Source: Stictocephala bisonia (lineage: Eukaryota > Arthropoda > Insecta > Hemiptera > Membracidae). From it: a stretch of DNA of 64,000 nt. The stretch is from assembly GCA_035578905.1 (NCBI GenBank), contig JAQJVL010000805.1:301459-365458 (forward strand). Direction: 5' to 3'. The stretch's first letter is position 1, and each line of letters begins with the position of its first letter. The notes beneath the pieces are model-generated. The model did not search any database. It saw only the letters and a program-made list of their open reading frames with translations, and was not told the origin of the DNA. Of the stretch, positions 12,501 through 27,400 are shown piece by piece. The position numbers were made by a program, and so were the translations under genes.

Positions 12501-15500
12501 AAATATAATACTAATACAGCCAAATTTATATTTTTCAGGTGAGTGGCAAAACATTTGCACAGAGTTTCAGCGCATGTTGTTTGTCCGTTGTTTGCGACAG
12601 GATCGGCTGTCATTCTGCATTACCAAATTCATCATCAACTACCTGGGTCCTAAGTTTACAGAGCCACCTGTGCTTGATGTCAAAGCTGTGCTTGAGGACT
12701 CAACAGCTCGCATTCCGCTCATTTTTGTACTGTCGCCGGGAGTGGACCCGGCCTCGGCACTTATCAATCTGGCAGAAACTAACAACATGGCAAATCGGTT
12801 CTACTCTTTGTCCTTGGGCCAAGGACAAGCTCCTATTGCTACTAAGTGAGTTTAAATTAAAATGTTCAATTGTCGTGAGATTTTAATAAAATATCTATAT
12901 TAGTCAAGAAATGAATATACTCCATAAAATAAATATTTTATGAATATATTTATTTCTAATATCATGAAATAAATTGTAGTATGTTTACTGTTTAGTACTG
13001 TATACCAAATTATTAAAACAAAATAGAAATGTGCTAAAGGTGTCAATAGTACACAAAAAAATGTGATACTCTAAACATTTTGAGGAATGTAATGCAAACA
13101 CTCTATTTTCCAAAGTTTCACTTTCTTGGGTTTTCTGCTTATTTTTATAATCTGTAATTTTGTTAAAGAATATAAATTATGAGGTACTTTTTATTTTTGT
13201 ACCAAACCAAGCTGTTTGGTTTAGAGATAGGCAGGTCCAGAAATTTAGGGAACTCCCTAGGAAAGTATAATCTTGTCCTGCAAAAAGACACTTTTTGCAA
13301 TTTCGAATTGTCCACTTTGTACAAGAGTACTTAACTCCATTATGCTGATCGACATTCATATCATTATGCTGCCAAGTTTTTTGTTCAACTTTAGTACAAA
13401 TTAAAGAGAAATAGCGATAAACAAACTGACAACAGTCTTTTTAATAACGTGGAATGTAATTGATAATGGAGAGTGACAGTCAGCAACTGTATATTATCAT
13501 TTTGTAATCCAACAATGTAGTTCCCTTAGTCCCATGATGCCCCGGATAAAAATAAAGTTCTCAACAGAGATAAGGTATATCATTCCTCAAATTGTTGGAG
13601 GTTTCCAGTAAAATTAAAAAAAATGTTTTATAAGAAATTTGAGTTGGGTATATATAAGTTGTTAAGTATTGGAGTTGTTTGCAGACTGATAGAAAAGGGT
13701 ACAGAGGAAGGTAATTGGATATTCTTAGCCAATTGTCACTTGTCTCTCTCTTGGATGCCTGCCCTGGATAAGATTGTGGAGAACTTGCAGACAGGAGATA
13801 CCCACAAAGACTTCAGGTATGTATTGATAACACTCTTGAGAAACACAGTACTGACGCACCCACCCGTCCATACACGTACAGTGGTGTTGACCCACCCATA
13901 CATGTATTGTTGTATTGATCCACCCAAACTTACACATACTCGTGCTGTGGCATTTTACCACCCGTAAACCTATACACGTACCTTGGTATTGACCCACTCT
14001 CCTTTACATGTTCTCGGACTGTGACATTGGGTGAAGTGAATAAAAACGAGTAAAAGCTTTTTCTTTCGGTGTGACAAGGAAATACTTGTGAGTACATGAA
14101 TAAACAAGTAAAAGCTAAATACTCATAGTAATTAGTAGTAAATAAAGTATTTGCTTAGAAAAGAGGTGAATAAAAAAAAAAAATATTAACTCACAAGGAA
14201 AAGTATTTACTCGTGGATTTGCGAGTCTGCTCAGACCCATGTTAGCACATCTTACTAAAATTTTATTGCAAATATTTTAATCTATTTTCGTCACTTTTAA
14301 TAGTCATACAAATATAGGGGTTCGTTTAGTAAAACGTAAGCCTTCTTGAGTTTCGTTTGTAAAGTAAAATTAAAAATATTCTCCACAGGAATAAGTAGTT
14401 TTTCTAGAGAAACATAGGGAAGTATTTTCTGCTTGCAGGTAACACTGTTCACTTGAATTTCGTGTCATTTAAGTCTAAGATGGTGGCCTTCATGCACCCA
14501 TCAATTTGTTCAGTAATGTTGATTTAAATATACCAATAGTTATAAGTAAATAAAGAAATGTGAATGAGTAAATATTAAAGTAAAACATATAACAATTAAA
14601 TATGAATTGAACTGTAAATAGAGAACTGTAATATGTAATTTGACAAAACTAGATAATAAAAAAAAAACTAAATTAAACATAAATATTTTACGCTTACCCT
14701 AACGTGTTACATACGTACGAACCCTCTGGTGCTATAAACGTTTTAAACGTATGCACAGCATGCTTCAAACATTAACATGTGCCAGCAGCCACACATACGG
14801 GCATGCACCCACAACACACGTACTTACGTGAAAGTAAGCAGTATTGTAAGAAATAATTTTCATTTTTATTTAATTTTTATATTTATTTATTTTATTTTGT
14901 TAGGTATGGTATAAGGGATTAGGTTATAGAAAATATATTTTTAAAAAGACACTAAGGTTTTTATAGCAGCATCTTCTTATATAGTATCTATAGAACCATA
15001 TTTTACTTAGTTGTCTTAAAGTTGCATCTTTTTTCGTTTGATTTTCAAACGGGTTAAGTTTAAGGTAGCCTATGGAACACTCACAGGTGAGTCGGCGCAA
15101 GACATCATCACTCAATCACTACTCAAATATGAACAGAACGCGTAAACAGTGAACACGTGTGTGGTAAGCAAGCCTCACACATACAGAAGCTAGACGAGTG
15201 TGTTAAGACCTGCAGTGTTTCAATTCAGAAGTATTTACTTTGCTCCACGAAGTTTTAAGGATTTCCCTAGTAATTCCTTGTCAACGTTAAGTAAAAGATT
15301 TTAAGTTATTGACTGTTTTAATCACTTGGTCGACAAGCTTTTACTTGGGTTTTATTCACTTCAGCCCACCCATACACCCACCCGCCCAGCCATACACGTA
15401 CAGTGGCGTTGACCCACCCGCCCATACACGTACAGTGGTATTGACCCACCCACCAACCTATACACATACACATACAATAGTAGTTTGGACCAAGAAACCT

Positions 15501-18500
15501 CTAAGTCTCATTTACTTTTTGAAATATTTATTTTGAAAATGATTAATATTTTGAAAAACAATTTCCACAATCAATTGCTCTATATTGCTGAATTTAAAAC
15601 TTGATTTAAAGTTCTTTGCTTGGTTTAATGTTTACAAATAGCCCATACTTTAGAAATTATGTTACTTTTAAAAACTAATTTTTGTAAATGTTTAAAGACA
15701 AATAAACCTTCATTAAAGCATCACAAATTAGATTATTGATCATATTTAGCTTTATTCATTTTTCATCTTCTAACTAATTATACATTAGAACTAAATTATA
15801 GAATTATTTTGATTTGTTATTGTTTCTGTTAAAGGCTATGGCTGAGTTCAAGCCCCCATCCAGACTTTCCAATTTCTATATTGCAAACCTCCATAAAAAT
15901 GACAACTGAACCACCCAAGGTAACATCTTTTAGCTTTTAAATATTTTGATTTAAACCACTATGTACTAGAGTTTAATGGTAGGGTTAGTGTGGAATTAAA
16001 TATGCTTGGAACTAGCTAACAATTAAAATATGTAAAAATAAATCATTGAAGCAAACAACTCCATTAGATCAGGTATAACAGGGATATTTGATTAAAAATT
16101 AATGTAATACAACATCAATGTAATATTTAAAACGATTCTAGAATGTTCTGGGCGTCGACTATTGTTATTTCGCCTTCCAATTGAACCTTCTCGAATATTC
16201 TGGAAGCCGTATGTGATGATTCACATCGATCAATACATGCTATGATGTCCTTTTTCTTAGTGAGATAGTTCTTAAATGGCTTGGATTTAACTTTGTGACA
16301 GGAGATTATTTTATTATTTCTATTAACAAATGTCATGACTTTTGGGTCTTGTTTGAAATATATATGACTGCTTCTTTTTTAAATTAATAAATGGTAGCTG
16401 ATAAGAAACCATATGCTATACACACTACATAAAACAAGAAGAATACAGTTTAATTTTAGAAACATGTATATTATTCCTTGTAACCAAAATACGAAGTAAA
16501 CATTATGATTAATACAGGTTTATCACAAATAGTTTATGTGTATATTTAAACAATATTTCCTTGAACAATATCACGGGTTCGTTTTAGTGTTTGTTGATTT
16601 TACTAGTCCATAATTCTCAACTTAAAAAGTGTACATGAAAAAAAGAGGAATATGTATAGAATATGTTCATATGAATATATATATATACATTGCAAGGATT
16701 GAAATCTAAAAAACATCTTTTATAAGCAAATAAAACAAACTTATTGTGCCTTCCAATATTTACAAATGTTGTGCTATTTAAGTACCATATAACTACATAA
16801 CAGAGAGTTCTTTGTTGTGATTGTGTCTGTTTCCAGTTTACCATTTTATCAGGTAAGTTGCTATCCTTTCCGTTTTTACTATGACCTATAAATTAGTATC
16901 TACACAAAGGATATTCAATGCCTTTTGTGGGAAGTCCCGCAGATGTAAGATAATTAACAAAACAACAAATTAACAACCATCAGAAAGTAATGGGACCAGA
17001 TAATTTTTTTTTTTTTTAGGAAGGATTCAGTTAACTAATTACTGTCCATTGCTAGTAGCAAATTTCTTATTATTTCTCACACAGGGTTTGAGGGCCAACA
17101 TGAAGAGGTTGTACAATCTCATCTCAGAAACCCAGTTCTCAACATGTCAGAGCCAACTTAAGTACAAACGGTTACTCTTCTCTCTTTGCTTCTTCCATTC
17201 CATCCTGCTTGAACGGAAGAAATTTCAACAGCTGGGTTGGAATGTTGTGTACAGTTTCAATGATTCAGATTTCGATGTAAGTATTGCAGTGTTATAATAT
17301 TCATTTTGTTTATATTTTTAAGGTAATCACAGGCCTGCTAACTTGGGACTAATTCTGTATGAGAACTAACTTGAAAGAACATTCCAAAATCATGTGGTAT
17401 ATGGTCAAAGATTTTGGGCCCTTCTCCCAAAAATGCAAAAAAAAAAAATACCAGTACTACAAATTAATTATTATTATTGAAATGTTTTATTAATATTTAA
17501 TTTCATTCAAGTTATTGATTGTATAGTTGCTTAGTATCACTTAATCTGGGGACCAACAGCTTAAAGGTGACTTCCAAATTACCACCAGTGACCAGACAGG
17601 CAAGCTGTGTGCAAGGCTAGGATGCCTCACAGATATCCATCCAAGGAACACCCGAGTTCGCTGCTTAGTGGCATTATCTTGCGATAGCGCTGCAACCAAG
17701 CAGTCAAGGCCGACTATATACAGAATAATAGGTATTTCCGTGAACATGTTCAACAGCGTTGACTGCTGAGATTGTCGACCCACTTCTGTTTCAATTGCTG
17801 CAGGCTCATAACTACAAGCAGCTGTGCAGGATGGCATTATGGTTTCTGTTCTATGTTAATGCTACACTTGCTGTTGATCCTGACTCTTCTCTATTTAAAA
17901 AATTGCCTTCTTCTATCTGTTCAGAATCAATAACTGTAATAACAAGCCAAACACAGCAACAAATAATGGCAAACTAAACTAGTGAGCTGTGGTGACATGC
18001 CTCTTGATTGAGGCGCAAATGTGGGGATGGTCAAAAATTAGGTCACATAAACTCTTCACATGTGGGTGGACTTGTAGTCTATGCATATTTTAGTTCCTGC
18101 AGATAGGTAGCATAAAAATGTGTTTTATGAATGATAAATTACTTTTAAAGCTTTCAAATAACTTATTCCGGATAGTTGATGATTTGAGTTTGGATAGATG
18201 TATGAGTTGAGTTCTCATGCATAAACAAAGGTAAGTTTTTTAACTACGACCGACGGTTAGTTGTAAGAGAGGACTTTTTAGTCCTGACCTCGTTGAATGT
18301 TGCACAATAAAGTCATTGAATGACTAACAACAGTGCTATCAGATTGTCCTCTTCAGTATTTTATTGACTTACTGATACTAATATAGGCTTGAAGGTACCG
18401 AAAATGTCATTTAAAGTTGTTGTAACTGTTCCCTGATTAACAAAAGAAAGTGACTAGAGGAGCTGTGACAAAGCGACTCGGTCTAATTTTCTAGTAGAAA

Positions 18501-21424
18501 CATTCTACTTTCATACCTCATCAAAGCATTAAACAAAGGACTCATTAAAAAAAATGACTCATAAACTTTGTTTCAGTCACTATTTAGCCATTTTTATAAT
18601 ATTTTTTTTGAAAGTAATGCTCTACCAGTCACTTTCTTTCGTTAATCAGGATATGGAGTTTGGTTTTATTTTCTAGTAACTTTCTAACAATAAGATCTCT
18701 TGATACAGTTTAATATTAATTCTTACTGGTATTCTTTTCCTTAAGAAACACATAATTTTTTTACACTGTCCGTGATGCTGTGAAATGCTCTTACATTCAA
18801 CCCCTTGCCATATTGCGGAGTTATAACTAACTATTATCTATCCTAGATTTCAGAAAATATATTAAATATTTACTTGGACGAGTACCCCGATACTCCATGG
18901 GATGCCCTCAAGTACCTGATAGCCGGAGTCAACTATGGAGGCCATGTCACTGATGACTGGGACCGCAGACTGCTGACTACCTACATCAACCAGTATTTCA
19001 ATGAAACAGTACTTACTGCTCAATTTTATAGGTATTGGAAATTTATTTAAATATTCTTTATAGCTATTGTAACTCAATATCTGTATAGATCAAACAATGA
19101 TTTAATTTTGGAGTTATTAGTGGAGTTAGTCTCAAAAGAAGTTGGTGTGGAGGGTTTATGGCAGAAATTAACGTAGTGATTACTCTCTTAAGTGCAACAA
19201 GGTGTAATTAGTTCTCCTTGTTCAACAAGGTGTGTGTGGAGTGGGTGGGCACATCATGAGGTGTGCTTCTATGGGTTGGGTAGGCACGTCCCCCATACCA
19301 GTACCACAACTGGACGTGTATGGGTGGGAGGGAGGGAATTCATAATAGATATTAGTATGGGGACATAATAGAGACATTCATAATAGGAGGTGGACATACC
19401 TATCAGCATTGAGGAGAAAAACCACAATCCAATCGTGCCACTGATGTGTGTGAGATGCTGTGGACTGCAGCAATTGTAACAGATATTAGTATGGTTAAGT
19501 TGATTGCATGGGGAGATTGGATATCACCTCACACAACTCCATAATGGGCATGGTTATATCCGATTTTACCTGCATAAGATCTGGAGACGCTTACAACTGA
19601 GTGTATATACTGGCCTAGTGAAGTCAATAAGGTAGTGCGGCCCTCGCCTAGAGCTGCTCAAGGTAGTTGATGGTGTAATTGTATACTCTATATTGTATAT
19701 TGTATTGTATATTGTAATATTGTAAACTCTATAGTCGGACTTCACTTCAATAAAGTTTACAATGACCACTCATCTACTCTCATCATACGCATTCATAATC
19801 TGTCTCCGTCCATATCTTGACAATCAGCGTCTTGAGAATAAATGAACAAGGTAGTGTTGAAGGTAAAAAGAGAGTCAATCTTGATCCTCTTTAAATATCT
19901 GATTTAGGAGGAGTCGGCTTTAAAAAAGCTGGAAAAGCCCTTTTAAGGATTATAAATTTTAGACCTAGCACGGTGAAATGCATCAAACAGTCCCCAAGTT
20001 AATCTTCTATGCTGACTGAGAGGAGTTTGGAGTATTCAAGCAAAGAGTACACAAGTCCGATGCTATTAGAATATCTGGTGGTATGTCAAACAGATTCATC
20101 TACTCAACCCTTAAAAAATAGTATAAGCATATTTTTTTAAAATAAAAAACAAGAATAACAATTAAAAAAATCACGCAAATTTCAAATTATTAAAACAAAT
20201 CAAACCTTTATCTATGATATCTGGTACTCTATTTACATAATTGATGTATTTAATTTCATTGGCTTTATCTTATAAAATATTTTTATTGATGACAGTATAA
20301 AATCATTTAAAATAATGTATTTGATTTATTATACAGTATTAAAACTGATTGTTGAAATGGAATCAAATTAATATAAATCCTTCAGTTGAAAAAAAGTTTA
20401 AGGTCTTATTTTACTAGAAGAAGTCCTCTCTAACACTTAACAAGGGACACCTTAAAGCTTAACACTATTCCAATGATGAGTATTCTTTTAAAAATAAATT
20501 AATATTATTGTGATCATAATAATCATTGTGTACATTGTAACTTCAAGAAAAATTTAAAGTTTTTCCAATCAATATTTGCTTTTCAAGGTTTACCAGATTG
20601 AAAAGTTATCATGTATTGTTTTTCAATAGGAAGCGGCAGAAATACCTTACATGGTTATTTATATATAATATAAACTAATAAATAAACTTAGAAGTTTATT
20701 AATAATTACTATACATTACAAAATATGACAATCAATGAAATATGTAATGTCATAATATAAAAATATTCACTTATGACTTGAAATAACATCAGTTAAGTGG
20801 TGGCTATCCCTCACCCTTCCATTTTTAAAGTGAAATTGTCAAACACTTTCCCAAATAGACATTTGGTATGGAGGAAATTTTTGTGTGGTAAGGCTTCTTT
20901 CAAATACTACGTTTTAAAATTGATCTGAAATTGTCCATCCACAGTTTAATTTTTGTCACTAAGACCCTTGCTTGCTTGGCTACATAGTGACAGGACACAG
21001 TGTTTTGGGATGGGACTTGTTTCTTATGAATCACATTAAAATACCTAAGAAGCTGAGTTGTTTTGCAACAAGAGAATCACCACTTTTAAAATACATATCA
21101 ACGACAAATTAATGGTATACACTAGACCACTGCTCCATTGCTACTAAAATGGCATCGAATGGCCTTGGGAATGTGCTGCTCCTCACTGCCAGGTCCACAC
21201 GGCCGCCCGACTACTATACGCCATTCAAAATCGTCAGGTATTTCTTCCCCTCCTATTTATATTTTATTTATTGATGTATCCCAAAGGATACTCGTTCTGC
21301 AGGTACGGACTGTGAAATACACATTGCGCATTAAAGCTGAATTACCTTAAATACTATTAGAAAGACTACATAGTGAATCACTTCCTATTTTTCAATTTTT
21401 TGAATGCTACATAAATTTAACACT

Positions 21425-21472
<48 letters not shown>

Positions 21473-24400
21473 TTCGAAAGCACGCCATGTAAATTAATAA
21501 TATGTTGAATAATCTATCAACTCTTGGCAAATCAGAATGTTAATGAACCTCAGCAATATGTGAACTAGTTTTTATTAATATGCAATATTATTTAACTGCA
21601 TACACTTTAAGACATTAAAAAATAAATATAAAAATGAATTTGACCTAAAGAACTTTATTTACAACTCACTTGGAAACATTAAAACAATACAAAAATGTAA
21701 ACAAATGTTACTATTAATATTCTTATCTAAAATAATCAGCGTCCGGACAAAATATTTTTTGTCTGTAAGGATTTTAAATTTTATTTTGGTGTTTTTGACC
21801 ACGAGAAATCAGTTGGAAGTGGTCTCAACCCTGAGAAAATTCTGATTTCTGCCCCCAGAGGTCTTGTGTTATTGACTCCTAGCAGAAAGAAAATATCCAT
21901 CATAGCTGATGTGATGAGAGGACAACCTGCATCAACAAACAACAGCTGATCTAAAGTATTTTTCCGGTTTTTATTATTTTTGTGTGGGGTTTACCTTGTC
22001 AAACACTGTTAGTGTGAACTGTTTTGTTTTCTGGTGTTTATTTATTTTTTTATTTATTTTTAAGACGCTGATCGTCAAGATATGTGCGAATATGGATTTC
22101 GGATGAGTGTGATAAGTGTAGATGAGCGAATGTAGTTATTGTTACAAACTAAGGCCGACTATTCCTCAGAAAGTCATTAATTAATAGCCCAATGACAAAT
22201 GAACAGCCGGTGGTTATCAGCTGATCCCTTTCAAAATGTGTTACAACTCTGAATGGGATCAAACTGAGAACCTTTTAGCTTATGAAGCTGGGCCCTAACC
22301 AACTATGCTACCGACCAGTTTAAAAACTATCAATACCAGCTGTTACAATGTTTTTATTTCTTGTAGCAATATTGTCTATGTTATACTGAAACAAATTTTA
22401 AACTTGCTTGACTGTATGTCAAAAACTGAGTTGGGCTCTTGTCACAATACTAGGTACTGCCTCATCACTAATCAGTTCATTTTAAAGATATTTCAGTTTG
22501 ATTTAAAAAATGTAACATGTGAATAAAACTTCCCGAACACTAAACTGTTCAAATTTCGGAGAACTTATTCTGTAACCTTGATAAATCAAAGATAATGTTT
22601 TGCAGGTTATCCAGTTTACAGAAGTACTATATTCCTCGTGACGGCAGCCTCCAGTCTTACAAGGATTATATTGCAACGTTGCCTGTGGTGGACCAACCAC
22701 AAGTCTTTGGTCAACATCCCAATGCTGATATCACTTCTCTTATCACTGAAACTCGCCTGCTCTGTGAAACACTTTTATCAATGCAGGTGCAAGAGAGTGG
22801 TTCGAAAGAGACCAGTAAAGAAGATGAAGTAAATATTCCAAATCATTTATTAGTTTATTTTACATATTTTGTAAAATAACACTCAATAAGGTATTTTTTA
22901 ATATTCATACTGTTATAAATTTGAAAGGAAGGAGGTATTATAAAGTGGTTAGTGTTACAAACATGTACCTAAAGATGACTTCATAGAAGTTGAAATGTAC
23001 ATCGTGCAACAAATTATGAAGAAATGTGTTAAAGGTATTCTATTAATAATATTTTATTTTACTAAATACTTTCTAGAGCTTCAATTTAACTATCAATGAA
23101 AGTAAAACACTTTCCTTGGTTAGGATTGCCAATAGACAAAGAATACTAAATACATTTGTTTGAAAACATTAAAATTAAGATAAAATTTCTTCTTTAAAAG
23201 AAGTTAACATTTCAATTAATACAAGTGGCTAAATGTAAGTGATATCTAAAAATGAATGTATCCTTTAAAACTTTACATTGCTTGGATTTCAAAAGCTAAT
23301 TTTAATTAAAGTAAAAACTGTTCAGAAAAATTGCATACAACAATTTCTTTTTAACATATTTTCTGTCAGTTTTTAAAACATATTATCGCAGTTTAATGTT
23401 TTTCGCAGTTAATATGAAAATTTACTATAACTTTTGAATTATCTATATTATTGTTTGATAATCTTTTTAAGGTATTGGAACTATCCTCTGAAGTCCTGTA
23501 TAAAATACCAGACCCAATGGATTATGAATTAACAGACAAACTAATTGGTGCTAAGAAAACACCTTTAGACGTCATTCTGCTACAAGAGGTAAATCATTTT
23601 TATTTCTATCATCTTGCAAAATGGGGAGGTTTGGAATAGATAGGAACTTTTTGAGCTCTATGAGATGTGCCTCTTTGCGTCTTATTTCTGTAGATGTTGC
23701 ACAGCACTGGTAAAGAGGCTGCAGTTAGGGAGCCGCTAATATAGCCCTCATTGGTTGTGTACCTACGACTGTCACCGGTGGAATTAATCTTCCTCATAAG
23801 GAATGGACCATGTTCAGTCGCTTTCACACGGATGCAGGAAGATGTAACTACTGGAAATACAAGTGGAGAATTGCAAATGATCAGTCATGTGATTGCAGAG
23901 CTGAAATTGAAACTATGAATCACATAGTCAATGAATGCACAACGCGTTAATTTTCGGCGAGCTTGGCTGGTATTCATTCAATTGGAATAACAGGGATGGT
24001 TACGAAACCTGGATTTAGGTCTGTGACAGAAGATTAATGTTTATGCACTGAAACCACAGGCACCTCATATTTTAGATTTTATTAACAAATCTTAGTCCAA
24101 AAATGGCTTAGCAACCTGCCAAAATATAGTAGCCACCATTAAGTACAAAAATAAGAGAAATTTTACTTTCACCTTTAAAGCACTCCTGAAGCAGAATATA
24201 TTCATTGCTAAAGCCTTCTGAGCTGATATATATAACAAATAATAAGGTGAATGTATCTTTGTCGTCTTCAGCTACAAAATATTTTTATTGGACTACCGGT
24301 TTGAGAGCAAGAACTCCATGGTCACATCCACTGTACGTTGTTAAAACAGTCATAACAGTGGAAGAATGTGACTGTTTTGACAACGTGCAGTGGATGTGAC

Positions 24401-27400
24401 CATGGAGTTCTTACTTTGAAACCGGTATACCAATAAAAATATTTTGTAGCTGAAGAAGACAAAGGTATGTTAACCTTATTATTTGTTTAAAACACAAATC
24501 ATGATGGAAAGTCTTTTTTATTCTTCTATTACTCATGTATCTGGATGTATTTATGGATTCATAAGCATTTCTGATGTAGAGGTAAATTCCAATTTAGAGC
24601 ATAATACCAATGTTAATTGATAAAACAGTCATAACCAATCCAATTTGTTGGTAATGTAGTTAGTTCAAGATCATCTTCATGAGCTGCAGGGTCTCAGTTT
24701 CATCCCAGTCACAGTCAAAAGTAATTTTTAAAGAGATCAGCTGATAACCACCAGCTGTTCATTTGTCATTGGGCAATTAATTAATGTCATTTTCTAAGGA
24801 TAAACGCCCTTAGTTTGTAACAAAGACTTTATTCGCTCATCTACACTCTTTCGAAAACCATATTCACTCATATGTAAAGAAAAATGTGTATAATACTCTG
24901 TTGCAAGTTTCTGTTGTATAATCAGACTAACCTAAACGTTTGGTCAATGTCAGTCTAAGACTCTTGACCTTACTATTAAATGGAAGATGATTATTATTAA
25001 GTAAAAGTCTGGGGACATTTTCAAAGCCAACATTTGTCAGTAGTCTAGAATTTCCAATCAAGATGGATTGAGTGTTGTTTTCATTAAGTTTCAGACCATG
25101 CTTGAATAACCATTTAGAAATAGCATAACTTGGGCATTTTAAGAATAAATAAAAAATGAGGTAGCTATTGGGATCAAAATTTTTATTTAATGAAATTAAA
25201 GCCTTCCAACAGCTTAATCCTTAAGATCCTTAAGACAACAGTTAGTGTCAAGGTGGTGCAATCGGTTTTTGGTGAGTTAATTATTTTTGGTGAGGTAAAA
25301 AGTTATTTTTTTCACATTTAAAATTATAAATATTTTTACATTTAAAAAAAATCTTAATGCCTTCTGTTATATGTAATAAAACGTAGTTATAAAAAATTTA
25401 ATTTCTACTTTGAACGGTTTCGTGTTATACATGATTTGAAATCAGCTAAATTCAACACTTAATAAGGCCACAAGTTCTATTGTAGGAGTTACACAAAAAA
25501 TGTTATATTTTTCCTGTCTCAAAGAAAGGTACATTAACTAATTTTTATTGTAAAATTGGGAAATAATTAACTTACCGAAAACTGATAGCTCCACCTTAAG
25601 TTGTCATAATACATAAACATTATTTTAACATATACGCTGCAGGAGAAGCACAAGTTCGGCGGACATTCTCTGGCAAGATGCTCTTGCCCCTCTGGTGTGT
25701 CAACAAACCCACTGATGTGATACACCGGAGAGACGTGCACATTTCAACAAACAATACCTGCTGTGAATGTGTTAAAGTAGCAAATCCATTATTAAGTGTA
25801 CTAATACAAATGATTTACAATTTTATTTGAATAATTTCAGATATCCAGGTACAACATTTTATTGGTGGCTATCAAAGATAGTTTAGAAGAGTTGCAGAAA
25901 GGCATAAAGGGCGAGGTTGTGATGTCTTCGGAGCTGGAAGAGATATTTACTTGTATCTATGAGGGGAGAGTCCCCTCCCCTTGGCTTAAAGGTATATCAG
26001 TCCTGTTGATTGTACTTTACCATTTTAAAATAGCTAATTTTCTGTCATTTGAGGATATATTTACACTAGTTTTCTTTAAAATCAAAATTATCAATCCATC
26101 CAGTACATTTATAATTCTGTAGTTAGAAGAAATTTAAAGTCTTATGAACATATTCGTACAATAATTGTCTGCACTAATAGCACAGTACTGTAACCCAGCT
26201 ACATGGGGATAAGATTTATGGAGATTGTAGGCAATAGGTTTTATGCTCTGTCCTCTTAATACTGAAATGGTGTCCACTCAATGGCTGCTATCGGCTTGGA
26301 CAGTACTAGAGAAATTTGGAGTGTCCACGTTGATTGGTAGTCAGTGTCCTGATGTTGTTTAGGGGAGAGAACTAAATATCAGCTTGTCAGTTAGCTGAAA
26401 ATCACACCAATACTACATTACTCCGATTCCACGTAAATCTGTAGGTCCTTTAGTTGCCCTTGCTATTAGGCTATTGATAAATGATCCTTTTCTGAGGAGC
26501 AATCCAACTCAGACAGTAACCATACCGTACAAGTCATCCACACTCATATACTTATTCATACTCGCCTTAAAATACACAAAAAAGCATCTCATATCTTTTA
26601 CTTACTTAGTATTAATTTTAGTTCTCTTAAAAACAAACTTGTGAGGTATGTGAAAACTGACAGATATTTAAATAAAAAAATAACATTAGATGTTTTATCT
26701 AGGAAATATAAGAATACCTAATCATATAAACAAAAGCCAACTCAGTGTATTGTCTCAGCATACCCTTCACTGAAGCCCCTCGGTTCATGGACTTATGACC
26801 TGATGCTGAGAGTGGACCACTTTGCTACCTGGGCCAATACTACCCACCCTCCGCTACTCTTCTGGCTATCCGCATACACTTTCCCCACCGGCTTCCTCAC
26901 TGCTGTTCTTCAGGTTTTGTCATTTAGTATTATAACTGATATTTAACTTTATAAATGGTACTCAAGCGAAGAACTAATTTTAACTATAAAATGCTGGTTT
27001 TTAAAGATAAAACCTTTTTCTACTAGGTTATTGTCTTTTAAAATAAATTTATGCTTGGTGGTAGAGTAAAACCTGGAATTTCTGATAATGACTCAGAGAC
27101 GAAGATATTAAATTCTTCAGCTGATAGGCTAGAAGGGGTGAGAAGTGTAATGGGGATTTACAGTTTAACAGGTGTTGCCGGCAATATTTAAAGAAATAAT
27201 AACCTTGGCATGTCAAGTTTCTATTGCTTCACCAAGTTTGAATACATTTTATAAACGTATTACAGAATATTTATTGTTAAAAAATATCAGCTCACCATTA
27301 AACGATTTATTACGAGTAGTTGCATAACTCTATCAAAAAGTAACTGCAATGCCCGTGCTGTAATAAAATCACCTCTTTCTTAAAAATACAGCCTACTTTA

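Noticed and set aside
17541..17977. Overlapping frames of 72-98 residues as exons
   Set aside because: Dynein coding is continuous across the flanking exons, and the translations match nothing known.
22255..22311. tRNA gene on the minus strand
   Set aside because: Box A and B are present but no complete cloverleaf, and the unit continues into a SINE body and tail found elsewhere.
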